Source of the DNA: Paenibacillus xylanexedens | GTDB lineage: Bacteria > Bacillota > Bacilli > Paenibacillales > Paenibacillaceae | Length of the DNA stretch: 51,528 nucleotides | NCBI RefSeq assembly: GCF_007676705.1 | Contig: NZ_VEBF01000014.1 | Location: forward strand, 1-51,528 | Direction: 5' to 3' | Shown here: one piece after another, positions 7,573-16,501 of the stretch | Position numbering within the stretch: the first letter of the stretch is position 1 | Layout: the number at the start of each line of letters is the position of its first letter | Notes under the pieces: model-generated | Seen by the model: only the letters and a program-made list of their open reading frames with translations | The model's database searches: none | What the model was told of the DNA's origin: nothing | Translations under genes and position numbers: made by a program

Positions 7573-8667
7573 ATGACTAAACGTATGGGGGCGCTTCTTC
7601 TTACATTGCTGTTGACCGTATCTATGGCATTGACAGCATGTAGCAGCAAGCAGGAACCAAAAGAGGCATTGAAGACGGCTGCGGCCAATGCTTCCAAATT
7701 GACTTCGTATGAAATGAGTTCCAACTTTACAATTAATGAATTGAGCTATAAACCTGGGGATGCGTCACAAACTGATCCTACTATGACTCAGTTTATGAGC
7801 ATGCTGAAGGATGCTCAATTGAATGTAACGGGTGTATACCAAAGTGAGCCAATGCAGACAGAGATGACTGTTGGCATCGAGCTTAAAGGCGACATGGGTA
7901 TGACCTTTAACATTCCAATGGTGATGACGGCAGAGAAACTCTATGTGAAGGTGCCGAACATTCCATTCTTCCCGATTCCTGAGAATGTTGTTGGTAAATT
8001 CCTGGAGCTGGATCTGAAAGAATTGGCTGAGCAAGAGGGCACAGAATGGAACCCGGATGCTATGGACGCAGCCAAAACGCAAAAGCTGAGCAACGAAGTA
8101 ATGGACGCAGTGCTGGGCGAGTACGATCAAGCTAAATTCTTTAAAAACCTAGACACCAAAGATGCACAACTTCCTGAAGGTGTAGATGCGAAGCAGGTTG
8201 TACAATTCTCGGTGAATAATGACAATGTTAAAGAAGCGGTTACTGTACTGGTAACGAAAGCTATGCCTAAAGTATTGGATATTCTGTCCAAAGAGGAATA
8301 TCGTGAATTGCTGCAAATGGATCAGGCTGATATAGACAAAGCTAAAGAAGATCTGAAAATCACTGAGGCAGATCAGGCTGAAATGGCTAAAGACTTGGAC
8401 AAATTGAAAGATGTTCTGACAATTAACCAATTCAACATCGATTTCGCATTGGACAAAAACGACTTCCCGGTATATCAAAAGATGGTTGCTGATGTGCTGA
8501 TCAAGCCGGAAGATACGAAAGACGAAGTGAAATTGGCATTTACCGGTTCCAATACGTATACCAAGATTAACGAAAAAGCAGCATTCAAAATCAACATCCC
8601 TACGGGCGATGACGTAATTACCATGCAAGAGTTCGAAGAACTGATGAACGCTTCGTACGGTTACTAA
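7573..8667 (+). CDS. Uncharacterised lipoprotein, 364 residues
   Basis: A type II signal peptide is clear: basic start MTKRMG, hydrophobic core, lipobox LTAC with the lipidated Cys at residue 23. The mature part starts with SSKQEPKEALKTAAANASKLTSYEMSS, a pattern seen in Firmicute lipoproteins with an LppX/LprG-like or DUF6612-like fold; that assignment is a guess from pattern. Two long charged helical stretches lie around residues 240-280. The gene has its own terminator and no operon partner. ATG at 7573 has AGAGGAGAG about 7 bases upstream. Function unknown; it should be on the outer face of the membrane. Confidence 0.85.
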   Translation: MTKRMGALLLTLLLTVSMALTACSSKQEPKEALKTAAANASKLTSYEMSSNFTINELSYKPGDASQTDPTMTQFMSMLKDAQLNVTGVYQSEPMQTEMTVGIELKGDMGMTFNIPMVMTAEKLYVKVPNIPFFPIPENVVGKFLELDLKELAEQEGTEWNPDAMDAAKTQKLSNEVMDAVLGEYDQAKFFKNLDTKDAQLPEGVDAKQVVQFSVNNDNVKEAVTVLVTKAMPKVLDILSKEEYRELLQMDQADIDKAKEDLKITEADQAEMAKDLDKLKDVLTINQFNIDFALDKNDFPVYQKMVADVLIKPEDTKDEVKLAFTGSNTYTKINEKAAFKINIPTGDDVITMQEFEELMNASYGY

Positions 8668-8684
8668 TCTCGCTGAGTTCAACC

Positions 8685-8747
8685 AAAACCGTCTGTGATT
8701 CAAGTGAAGGATATTCTCCTTCCGCTTGGATACAGGCGGTTTTTTTT
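8685..8747 (+). terminator. Lipoprotein gene terminator
   Basis: AAAACCGTCTGT pairs with ACAGGCGGTTTT, with an inner AAGGA/TCCTT pairing, followed by eight T. Confidence 0.85.
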
Positions 8748-8827
8748 GAATGAAAATATAGTCTATACAATGAATCGGACGGAGGATAAACTATTTATAA
8801 ATGAGAGGGGATTAGGGGGAGTACTCA

Positions 8828-9700
8828 ATGATAACACCGGATGAAGAGCAGCTTGCTTATGAATTCATTGAGCATCCTGTTCATGTATGTGGGATTTATC
8901 GTACTGTATTGCGTGCAGACATGATTTACGATGGGCACCGGGAGAAACGAACAGAAAAAAGTGCTTTGCTGCTGGTGTTACAAGGACAGGCAGAGTTTTA
9001 TTTTACGAATACGGATGGTACGAAATATCTTTATCATATGCAACCAGGCAAGGCCTTTATCGGGGGTAAGAATATGCACCTGGAGATCCATGTCGGAGAC
9101 AGGAACTTTGAGTATGTATTAGTTCATTACTTGCCGGCAATGCAAAAGGAAAAGGGGCTTCACTCGTTTCATACGGATCAAGTCTATGAGCTGCGGATGA
9201 GCTTGAATGATTCAGAGTCTGGAGTTCAAGGGGAATTGATGCTGGCTCTCCTTAACGTTGCTTCCAATCCGGGGTATATGAACCAACTGGAGAAGCAGAC
9301 CCTATTTTATCAACTGCTCATCTCGGTATTCCGTGGAGCGAGAAATGCAAGGAATACATCAAGTGTTAAATGGGTAGATTCAGCTCAGGAATTCATTCAA
9401 CATCAGTATGCTGAACCACTGACGCTTGAAGGTGTTGCTGCTCAATTCGATATGAAACCGAAATACTTTTCACATTTGTTTCAAAAATACACGGGGATGG
9501 GTCCGATGCGTTATCTGATGCAGTATCGTCTGAATCGCGCACAGGAGTTGCTGGAGATCGGAAGTTACACCGTGAAAGAGGTATCTGCAAAGGTAGGTTA
9601 TGCGGACCCCTACTACTTCAGTCGGGTGTATAAATTGCATAAGGGCTGTGCCCCGTCTGAAGTGAGAAAGATTATGGGACCTGGAAAGAATCCATCCTGA
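8828..9700 (+). CDS. AraC-family transcriptional regulator
   Basis: 290 residues: an N-terminal cupin-like sensing domain (about 20-130) and a C-terminal AraC double helix-turn-helix (about 190-285) with LTLEGVAAQFDMKPKYFSHLF as the first and YTVKEVSAKVGYADPYYFSR as the second HTH. It lies directly before a siderophore-binding lipoprotein with a Fur box. In Bacillus, the AraC regulator Btr activates the bacillibactin uptake system in the same arrangement, so this one may be a substrate-sensing activator of iron uptake; that is inference. Unlike Btr, no periplasmic-binding domain is fused. ATG at 8828 with AGGGGGAG upstream. Confidence 0.93.
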   Translation: MITPDEEQLAYEFIEHPVHVCGIYRTVLRADMIYDGHREKRTEKSALLLVLQGQAEFYFTNTDGTKYLYHMQPGKAFIGGKNMHLEIHVGDRNFEYVLVHYLPAMQKEKGLHSFHTDQVYELRMSLNDSESGVQGELMLALLNVASNPGYMNQLEKQTLFYQLLISVFRGARNARNTSSVKWVDSAQEFIQHQYAEPLTLEGVAAQFDMKPKYFSHLFQKYTGMGPMRYLMQYRLNRAQELLEIGSYTVKEVSAKVGYADPYYFSRVYKLHKGCAPSEVRKIMGPGKNPS

Positions 9701-9715
9701 ATCGGACAGTGTCCA

Positions 9716-9764
9716 TTGTACAGGCGGATATCACTGATATAATTGATAATGATAATTGTTATCA
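9716..9764 (+). promoter_or_regulatory. Iron-regulated promoter with Fur box
   Basis: TTGTAC (9716-9721), 16 bases, TATAAT (9738-9743) with TG extension. A Fur box TGATAATTGTTATCA at 9750-9764 differs at one base from the Bacillus 7-1-7 consensus, and a second overlapping half-site (TGATAATGATAATTG, from 9744) is present. It sits at the expected start of transcription, so Fe-loaded Fur should block the promoter. Confidence 0.85.
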
Positions 9765-9798
9765 TAAATTCGCTGAAGTAATTGGAGGAGCTCTAGAG

Positions 9799-10836
9799 AT
9801 GCATAGAACAAGATATAAGGGTTGGGTCATGCTAATTGCAGTATTGAGTTTAGTTTTACTATTGGCTGCCTGCTCGTCGGGTGAAAAAAAGTCAGAGCAA
9901 ACGACAAGTCAGACGGAGCAAAGTGCTACTGGTACAGTCGAGAGTTCCGGCTCATCATCTGAATCCGCAGATGGGTCATCTGATAACTATCCACGTACGG
10001 TACAGACTGCTCGGGGAGACATGGAAATCAAACAACAACCGAAAAAGATAGCTTTGGCGCATTGGGGATTGAGTGATGATCTGCTCGTATTTGATCTGGA
10101 TTCCGTGGCTATCACGCTTCCTTTTACAGAAGATCAATCGTTGTTGAAAAGTGACTTGTACAAACCGTATGTTGAAAACAAAAACACGATTGATATCGTG
10201 GGTGAGAATACACAAGTGAATCTGGAAGCATTACTTGCTTATGAACCGGATTTGATTATTGCTGGCAATGAGACGAACAAGGACATTCTGGAGCAACTCG
10301 ATCAGATCGCACCAACTGTTGTACTGGATGAGACCAAGCAGGATGTATTCAAGGAATGGCGTAAAGTCATTACAGATCTGGGGCAGATTTTGGGACAGGA
10401 AGAAACGGCTATACAGTATATTAATGATTTTGATCAAAAACTTGCAGATGGTAAAAGCGAGCTTCAATCCATCGAAGGAACGGTTGCATTCATGCAGGTT
10501 CGTGAGAAACAGGCCTATCTTCAGGGTGCCGACTATATCTCGGAATATTATGAAGGTCTCGGACTAACACCTCCGTCCACAGAGGCTGGAGAGCTTACAC
10601 TGGAAGGGATTGCGAAGCTCGACCCGGATTATCTATTTTTGGGGTACTTCAATATGGAAGATCCATCTCTGTCTGCTGTAACGGATGAATGGGAGAAAAG
10701 CGCTGTCTGGAAAGGACTCAAGGCAGTGAAGAATGGGCATGTTTATAAGATAAATGGACAGGTTGCCTTTGGTTTTGGGCCGGTTAGTAAGTCTTACGGT
10801 GTAGAGCAAATAACGAATAGTTTGAAAGCCCAATAA
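9799..10836 (+). CDS. Iron-siderophore ABC transporter substrate-binding lipoprotein
   Basis: 345 residues with a lipoprotein signal (LLLAAC, Cys near residue 25), a Ser/Gln/Glu-rich linker and a FecB/FepB-type type III binding fold (PRTVQTARGDMEIKQQPKKI..., LLAYEPDLIIAGNE, LDPDYLFLGYF). It should hold ferric siderophore at the membrane and hand it to a permease. No permease or ATPase gene is adjacent; the next genes are on the other strand, so the transporter core must be elsewhere. ATG at 9799 follows GGAGGAG (9784-9790) at 8 bases; a longer frame upstream would run across the Fur box. The Fur box and AraC neighbour imply iron control. Confidence 0.93.
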   Translation: MHRTRYKGWVMLIAVLSLVLLLAACSSGEKKSEQTTSQTEQSATGTVESSGSSSESADGSSDNYPRTVQTARGDMEIKQQPKKIALAHWGLSDDLLVFDLDSVAITLPFTEDQSLLKSDLYKPYVENKNTIDIVGENTQVNLEALLAYEPDLIIAGNETNKDILEQLDQIAPTVVLDETKQDVFKEWRKVITDLGQILGQEETAIQYINDFDQKLADGKSELQSIEGTVAFMQVREKQAYLQGADYISEYYEGLGLTPPSTEAGELTLEGIAKLDPDYLFLGYFNMEDPSLSAVTDEWEKSAVWKGLKAVKNGHVYKINGQVAFGFGPVSKSYGVEQITNSLKAQ

Positions 10837-10853
10837 AAAAGTGCCATACAAAT

Positions 10854-10894
10854 AAAACCGCACTCTTCCCTAAATACTAGGGTAGTGCGGTTTT
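10854..10894. terminator. Bidirectional terminator
   Basis: AAAACCGCACTCTTCCCT pairs with AGGGTAGTGCGGTTTT (one small bulge) with T-rich ends on both strands. It lies between two converging genes. Confidence 0.85.
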
Positions 10895-10960
10895 GTACAT
10901 TGAATTTGTATATTGTTGAATTGGAAATACAGAAGGTTGTGAGGATAAGTTTCTTCTCAA

Positions 10961-11530
10961 TTAATTCGCAAGTTCATCCAAATCTTCAGCAAGTACAGCG
11001 TAGATCTGATGATCCTGATATTTGCCGTTGATCTTGAGATATTTGCGAGCAGTACCTTCGAATTGGAATCCGTTCTTCTCTAGAACTCGCTGCGACCCCT
11101 TGTTGGAGGGTAATACCGCAGCCTGAATCCGATTTAACTTCAGCGCACGGAAGCCATAAGCTACGGCGAGTTTAACCGCTGCTGTCATTCGTCCACCGCC
11201 CTGATAATCCGGATGGATAAAGTAACCCATGTCAGCATAATTGGCAACGCCCAGTACCACATTGTTGAGACTTACTTGTCCAATGAGCAGGCTGTCTTTA
11301 ATGGTATAGATTCCAAATTGATATCCTGTACCTTCTTCTGCTGCCTTGGCCCGATCCTGAATCCGCCGAGTCTGAGCATCCAGTGTATAGAAATCGTCCT
11401 CTCGCACAGGTTCTACAGCTTGATATGGGATGCGTGTGATCTGAATGAGGTCCAGATAGGATTGTGTATCTTGGGGTGTGAGCAACCGAAGGCTTATGCC
11501 ATTGGCTGTATCATAGAGCGTTAGTGCCAT
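10961..11530 (-). CDS. GNAT acetyltransferase, RimJ/RimL type
   Basis: 189 residues. The core (IYTIKDSLLIGQVSLNNVVLG, GYFIHPDYQGGGRMTAAVKL, LNRIQAAVLPSNKGSQRVLEKNGF) is that of N-acetyltransferases acting on ribosomal protein N-termini or amino acids and using acetyl-CoA; GGGRMT is the P-loop-like CoA-binding turn. Substrate cannot be told. The start ATG at 11530 is chosen for AGGAAG about ten bases upstream; the frame continues to 11551. It is 48 bp downstream of tadA on the same strand and may share its transcript. Confidence 0.88.
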   Translation of the reverse strand: MALTLYDTANGISLRLLTPQDTQSYLDLIQITRIPYQAVEPVREDDFYTLDAQTRRIQDRAKAAEEGTGYQFGIYTIKDSLLIGQVSLNNVVLGVANYADMGYFIHPDYQGGGRMTAAVKLAVAYGFRALKLNRIQAAVLPSNKGSQRVLEKNGFQFEGTARKYLKINGKYQDHQIYAVLAEDLDELAN

Positions 11531-11578
11531 TGCAACACACTTCCTTTCCATTTGGGATGTCGTATTTGATAATTACTG

Positions 11579-12079
11579 TCATTTTTTGCGCAACCGTCTG
11601 AAAAATTGAGTCAGCATCGTGGAGCATTCAGGCTGAAGAATATCCGGGACAACCTCGGTACGATGGTTAAAACGAGGCTCCTGTAGCAGATTCATCAGTG
11701 TACCTGCGCAGCCTGCCTTGGGATCAGCTGTACCATAGATTACGCGGGGGACTCTGGATTGTACAATTGCACCTGCACACATTGGACAGGGTTCCAGAGT
11801 GACGTATAGCGCACAATCCAGTAAACGCCAAGCTCCAATCGTCTCACTTGCCTGACGGATAGCTACCATCTCCGCGTGGGCGGTGGAATCCAGGGTAGTT
11901 TCACGCAGATTATATCCACGACCAATGATTTGGTTATTTTGTACGATTACAGCTCCAATCGGAACTTCCCCAAGAGCTTCGGCTTTGTAAGCCTCGGCAA
12001 TGGCCTCTCGCATCCAATGCTCATGCTGAGCTTCCTCGGATAAATGTGAAAGGTCGGGCTGGAGAGAATGGTCAGTCAT
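11579..12079 (-). CDS. tadA: tRNA-specific adenosine deaminase
   Basis: Deaminates the wobble adenosine of tRNA-Arg(ACG) to inosine. The zinc and proton-shuttle motif HAE (His68, Glu70) and PCPMC (Cys98, Cys101) are intact. At 166 residues it is typical, with about 20 extra residues before the usual start (EHWMREAI); ATG at 12079 follows GGAAGGAG. In Bacillus subtilis tadA lies between serS and the SRP RNA gene, so its place in this window fits. Confidence 0.95.
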   Translation of the reverse strand: MTDHSLQPDLSHLSEEAQHEHWMREAIAEAYKAEALGEVPIGAVIVQNNQIIGRGYNLRETTLDSTAHAEMVAIRQASETIGAWRLLDCALYVTLEPCPMCAGAIVQSRVPRVIYGTADPKAGCAGTLMNLLQEPRFNHRTEVVPDILQPECSTMLTQFFRRLRKK

Positions 12080-12153
12080 TACAATATAACTCCTTCCAAA
12101 AGCGTTTATTCAGCGAACAAGCATTCGGGTTGTTAACATGTTGTGCATAGAAT

Positions 12154-12223
12154 TGTGGATAACCATGCAGTTGCTCACATAGTTATAAACAAACTATCCA
12201 CAAGCCTGTGGATTTGTGGATAA
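12154..12223. promoter_or_regulatory. Cluster of DnaA boxes
   Basis: Two perfect DnaA boxes (TGTGGATAA at 12154-12162 and 12215-12223, complement of TTATCCACA), one on the opposite strand with a single mismatch (CTATCCACA at 12194-12202), and a weaker one (TGTGGATTT at 12207-12215). They lie in the region between divergent tadA and the sensor kinase. No gene is visible in 12080-12410; a TATGAT at about 12346 may be the kinase -10 box. Confidence 0.7.
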
Positions 12224-12410
12224 ATATAGTGATTAATTTCATTGTAGAGTCCAAAAAGGCAAAAAACAACGAATTTCGAGCATTTCAGCCAATCGGTAAC
12301 TTTTGGACGGAGGTCAATTATACTTTTCAAATAGACATACAAGCGTTATGATGGGTATAGGTTTTGCCATATATCGCCAGAGGGTACAAGCCGAGAGGTG
12401 AACAAAAAAG

Positions 12411-14750
12411 TTGTCTATTAAAACGAAATTATCCATGATTATGTCGTGCTCAGTGCTCGTGATTTTAGTGTTGAATATCGCACTGAGTTATTATACTACA
12501 GAAGAGAATCTGCGGCAGGACAGTGAAAACAAGATGGTGCTCACTGCGAAGCAGATTGCAATTGCTGTCGAACAGAATCAATACAGTTCGGATTATGTAA
12601 AACGACAGATTGGAAACAATCTGTGGCTTGCTGCCGTAATGGCAGCGGAAGAATTGGACCCGGATATTAATAATATCACAAATGAAGAACTTGTTCGCAT
12701 GAGCCAAAAGGTCGGCGTCTCGCATATTTCGTTGATGGAGCAGACGGATGATGACATTGTGGTCAGTCGCTCTTCAGATCCGAGAGAGATCGGACTATCC
12801 ACCAAATCCATGACCTATTGGTATCAGGCCTTTAAGCAGTTGTTTGAAAAACAACAGGTGACGATTCCCCAAGGGCAGAAGTTGGATCATTTCTGGTCAG
12901 ATGGATTCGAGTATTCTACATCCAGTCCTTCGGATATTGATATCTGGGGTTACTACCATGATGGAAAGAGAAACTACATAATCAATCCTTTCTATAATAA
13001 TACGGAAGTTGATGACTATGTGAAAATCTCTAGTCCGGATGAGATTTTGAATAAAATCCGTGAGGTCAATCCCTCCATTCTGGAGATTACAGGCATCAAT
13101 CCGTTAACTTTCGGCAGCCCGAACATGGGTGGTGACGGAAGAGATTCGAACTTTAGCAAGTTGAATAACAGACCGATTCGTTTCGGCACATACCAGTATG
13201 GTTCTACGGATGAGGACCATCGTGCTGTGGTGCGTGCCATTCGGACAGGGCAAAATGTGTCTTTTGTCAGTGAAACGCACGAACAGAAGGTACTGAAGAG
13301 TTTTATTCCCATTTTCACACCCAATCAGTCTTCCTATGTCATCAGTATTGTCATGGACTATAAGCAAATATCCTCCATGGTATCGGAGCAGCTGGTGAGC
13401 CATGCCTCAATATCTCTGGTTTTACTGGAGATCGTGATCTTTGGTAGCTATTTGCTCGCAGGCTATATTACACGCCCGATCCAATCCATACTGGGCAAAG
13501 TGAATGAAGTAGCGGATGGACACTTTGATTTTCGTCTGAAAGTCCGGAGGAAGGATGAACTTGGCCAGCTGGCCAACCGTATTAATGCCATGATTCGCAA
13601 TCTCGGCCATTATACGAGCCGCCTGAAACAGATGTATGAAGAGAATCGGGCGGTTAAAGAGCATCTGGAGTCCATCATCAATCAGACGGCTGATGCCATT
13701 CACATTACGGATCTTGAAGGGAAAGTGCTACGGGTTAACCGGGCATTTGAACAATTATATGGTTTTCGAAGTCGTGAGGTGGAAGGTCGTAATCTGAAGA
13801 TCATCCCGCCAGAGGCAGAGGAAGAAATGAAACGTCAGCATGCCCAACTCGTTGAGGGGATGTCCATTACGTCCAATGAAACCACCTGGATGAAGAAAGA
13901 TGGAACCCGGGTAGAGGTCAGTGTCAGTACGGCTCCAGTACGAGACGAAGCTGGAGAGATTACCGCGCTTATTAGTGTCTCCAGGGACATTACAAGCCGT
14001 AACAGGATGGAAGAGCTGCTCAGACGCTCTGAGAAACTAACAACGGTGGGCCAGCTTGCAGCGGGTGTGGCACATGAGATTCGTAATCCACTGACCACAC
14101 TGCGCGGGTTCCTGCAGCTCCAGCAAGAGAGCAATAAGCTGAATCATCGTCATCTGGATCTGATGTTATCGGAGCTGGATCGCATCAACCTTATTGTCGG
14201 TGAGTTTCTGATTCTGGCGAAACCGCAGGCAGTTCATTTTCAGAATCGGGATGTTCGGTTTATTCTCGGTGATGTCATCTCGTTGCTGGATAGTCAGGCG
14301 CATCTGCATGGTGTAGAATTTGTACTGCGTGCCTCATCCGATTCGGCTATGGTACACTGTGAAGAGAACCAGTTGAAGCAGGTATTTATCAATTTGCTGA
14401 AAAATGGCATGGAGGCTATGCCAAATGGAGGAAGCATCCATATTAAGCTCAAGCATGACGAACAGCTGAACCGCGTCAGAATTGAGATCAAGGATGAAGG
14501 GATTGGTATCCCGGAAGAGATGATGCCCAAACTTGGGGAGCCTTTCTTTACGAATAAAGAGTCTGGAACAGGGCTTGGCCTTATGGTCAGTCAACGCATT
14601 ATTCAATCACATAAGGGCATGATGGATATTAAAAGCGTCATGAACAAGGGAACAACGGTTATTATTGAACTGCCTGCATCCGAGCAACAACCGGAAGTTA
14701 TTGAGGTAGATCAGGTAACGGATGAATCACTTACAGATGAAGAGAAATAG
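12411..14750 (+). CDS. Sporulation-type sensor histidine kinase (orphan)
   Basis: 779 residues. Membrane segment at about 7-27, a large outside domain of 300 residues, a second segment at about 334-353, HAMP (354-406), PAS with PAC (about 420-532, HITDLEGKVLRVNRAFEQL), HisKA with GVAHEIRNPLTTLRGF (phospho-acceptor His555), and an ATPase domain with N box NLLKNGMEAM, DEGIGIP and GTGLGL. The HisKA sequence is of the KinA/KinB/KinE class that feeds the Spo0F phosphorelay. No response regulator is next to it, but spo0F is in the same window. TTG at 12411 is preceded by GAGAGGTG. The DnaA-box cluster lies 190 bases upstream. Confidence 0.9.
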   Translation: MSIKTKLSMIMSCSVLVILVLNIALSYYTTEENLRQDSENKMVLTAKQIAIAVEQNQYSSDYVKRQIGNNLWLAAVMAAEELDPDINNITNEELVRMSQKVGVSHISLMEQTDDDIVVSRSSDPREIGLSTKSMTYWYQAFKQLFEKQQVTIPQGQKLDHFWSDGFEYSTSSPSDIDIWGYYHDGKRNYIINPFYNNTEVDDYVKISSPDEILNKIREVNPSILEITGINPLTFGSPNMGGDGRDSNFSKLNNRPIRFGTYQYGSTDEDHRAVVRAIRTGQNVSFVSETHEQKVLKSFIPIFTPNQSSYVISIVMDYKQISSMVSEQLVSHASISLVLLEIVIFGSYLLAGYITRPIQSILGKVNEVADGHFDFRLKVRRKDELGQLANRINAMIRNLGHYTSRLKQMYEENRAVKEHLESIINQTADAIHITDLEGKVLRVNRAFEQLYGFRSREVEGRNLKIIPPEAEEEMKRQHAQLVEGMSITSNETTWMKKDGTRVEVSVSTAPVRDEAGEITALISVSRDITSRNRMEELLRRSEKLTTVGQLAAGVAHEIRNPLTTLRGFLQLQQESNKLNHRHLDLMLSELDRINLIVGEFLILAKPQAVHFQNRDVRFILGDVISLLDSQAHLHGVEFVLRASSDSAMVHCEENQLKQVFINLLKNGMEAMPNGGSIHIKLKHDEQLNRVRIEIKDEGIGIPEEMMPKLGEPFFTNKESGTGLGLMVSQRIIQSHKGMMDIKSVMNKGTTVIIELPASEQQPEVIEVDQVTDESLTDEEK

Positions 14751-14768
14751 ATGAGGTGAGATTACCTT

Positions 14769-15470
14769 TTGCGTATTAATAAATTTATTAGTGAAACAGG
14801 TTACTGCTCCCGGCGTGAAGCAGACAAGTTGGTGGATAGCGGTCAGGTAACGATTAATGGAGTTAAGGCTGAACTGGGTAGTCAGGCAGAAGAAGGCGAC
14901 GATGTACGAATCAATGGCAAGCCGATCAAGGAAAAGAGAAAACACGTATACATTGCCCTGAATAAACCGATTGGGATCACAAGCACAACCGAGCAGCATA
15001 TTCAGGGGAATATCGTTGATTTTGTCGGGCACGATGAACGCATCTTTCCAATTGGGCGTCTGGATAAGGACTCAGAAGGTTTGATCCTGATGACCAATGA
15101 CGGAGATATCGTTAACCGGATTCTTAGAGCAGAAGGACGCCATGAGAAAGAGTATATCGTCACTGTTGATCGATCTGTAACCCCGAGTTTCCTTAGAGGC
15201 ATGAGCACCGGGGTGAAGATCCTGGGTGAGATGACCCTGCCTTGTACAGTGACCCGGATGACGGATCGAGTATTCCGTATTATCCTGACTGAAGGAAAGA
15301 ACCGTCAGATTCGGCGTATGTGTAGTGCCTTTGGCTACGAGGTTCGTAAGTTGAAGCGTATTCGGATCATGAACATTCATCTTGGAGAAATGGCGACAGG
15401 TTCATGGAGAGAGCTCACCGCCGTAGAAAAAGCGGAACTGGGCGGTCTGCTGGACTATTCACTGGAATAG
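14769..15470 (+). CDS. 23S rRNA pseudouridine synthase, RluF/RsuA family
   Basis: 233 residues: an N-terminal S4 RNA-binding domain (about 1-60, RINKFISETGYCSRREADKL) and a catalytic domain with the Asp in GRLDKDSEGL and the family motif EGKNRQIRRM. RluF-type enzymes modify 23S rRNA; the precise uridine cannot be deduced. TTG at 14769 follows GAGGTGA (14753-14759). It starts 18 bases after the kinase stop, so the two are likely cotranscribed, although no functional link is known. Confidence 0.9.
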   Translation: MRINKFISETGYCSRREADKLVDSGQVTINGVKAELGSQAEEGDDVRINGKPIKEKRKHVYIALNKPIGITSTTEQHIQGNIVDFVGHDERIFPIGRLDKDSEGLILMTNDGDIVNRILRAEGRHEKEYIVTVDRSVTPSFLRGMSTGVKILGEMTLPCTVTRMTDRVFRIILTEGKNRQIRRMCSAFGYEVRKLKRIRIMNIHLGEMATGSWRELTAVEKAELGGLLDYSLE

Positions 15471-15502
15471 TCGACTCAACTTTGACTAATTTAACCGATT
15501 GT

Positions 15503-15537
15503 AGCCCTGCTTTCCGAAAAGGAGCGCAGGGCTTTTT
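15503..15537 (+). terminator. Terminator after the pseudouridine synthase
   Basis: AGCCCTGC pairs with GCAGGGCT around a 14-base loop with inner TTCC/GGAG pairing, then five T. Confidence 0.85.
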
Positions 15538-15623
15538 GGTGCAGAGTTAATGAAGGCTGGTCAATAATACCGAATAGTACGGAAATATGTAGATAAACTA
15601 AGCGTAAGCCCTATATAAACCTA

Positions 15624-15659
15624 AAAGACCGTTCTCCTTGTATCCGGAGAACGGTCTTT
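15624..15659 (-). terminator. motAB terminator
   Basis: AAAGACCGTTCTCC pairs with GGAGAACGGTCTTT. On the minus strand it ends in TTTT and lies 24 bases after the motB stop codon. Confidence 0.75.
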
Positions 15660-15682
15660 GGTTAATGAATCGCTGCAGGCCT

Positions 15683-16501
15683 CTAGTTTCCTTCGCCTAC
15701 GGCTTTTACATTCGTGTTGTTACTTTGATACTTCCGAATGATAGACACCTCTACGCGGCGATTCTGTGCGCGTCCGGTATTGTTATCGTTGCTGGCAATG
15801 GGGTGATACTCTCCATAACCACTTGGTGTGAATTTGGAAGGGTCCAATTGCGTGTTCAGCAACAGGATTTTCAGGAAGTTGAGCGCACGATCCGCACTCA
15901 GATCCCAGTTATCCTTATATTGGTTGTTCGAAATGGGAATATTATCGGTATGACCGGATACCACCACTTCATACTCAGGGAACTCCTGCAGCATGCTTGA
16001 AATTGCTTTGGCCAGGGATCGTGATTCAGGCTTCACATCTGCTCGGCCTGAGGAGAACAGGGCGTTATCACTGATGGTGATCTTCAATTCAGATTGATTC
16101 AGCTTGGTGTTCAGCTGGTCGGAAAGCCCGTTCTTCGAGATATACTGGTCAAGCCGTTTCTTGAGCTTCTCCAGATTCTCTTGCTCTTTCTGAGCCATCT
16201 GAGCATCGGTGATCTGATTTGGTGATTTTTTCGTAATCTCCTCAGGCTGTTCTTTCTTCTTACCAAGATCAGCACCCGGAGTTTCAGGATTCATGGAGCT
16301 ATAATCAAGGACACCTGATCCACCATTCAATGCGCTGCTTAGTGCGGAAGCCATTTGTTCAAACTTACCCGCATCAATGGAACTCATGCCGAACAACACA
16401 ATAAACAGAGCGAGCAACAAGGTCATCAAGTCGGAATAAGGGAGCAACCAACTCTCGTCTGCATGCTCTTCATGTGGCTCATGCTTCTTAGCCTTTTTCA
16501 C
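15683..16501 (-). CDS. motB: Flagellar motor stator protein MotB
   Basis: 272 residues. One membrane helix near the N-terminus (about 20-42) preceded by the conserved plug segment WLLPYSDLMTLLLALF, whose Asp is the ion-carrying residue. The C-terminal half is an OmpA-like peptidoglycan-binding domain (VSGHTDNIPISNNQYKDNWDLS, GYGEYHP, NRRVEVSI). It anchors the stator to the cell wall. It overlaps the motA end by 14 bases, so the two are translationally coupled. Sequence alone does not settle H+ (MotB) or Na+ (MotS) use. Confidence 0.95.
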   Translation of the reverse strand: MKKAKKHEPHEEHADESWLLPYSDLMTLLLALFIVLFGMSSIDAGKFEQMASALSSALNGGSGVLDYSSMNPETPGADLGKKKEQPEEITKKSPNQITDAQMAQKEQENLEKLKKRLDQYISKNGLSDQLNTKLNQSELKITISDNALFSSGRADVKPESRSLAKAISSMLQEFPEYEVVVSGHTDNIPISNNQYKDNWDLSADRALNFLKILLLNTQLDPSKFTPSGYGEYHPIASNDNNTGRAQNRRVEVSIIRKYQSNNTNVKAVGEGN

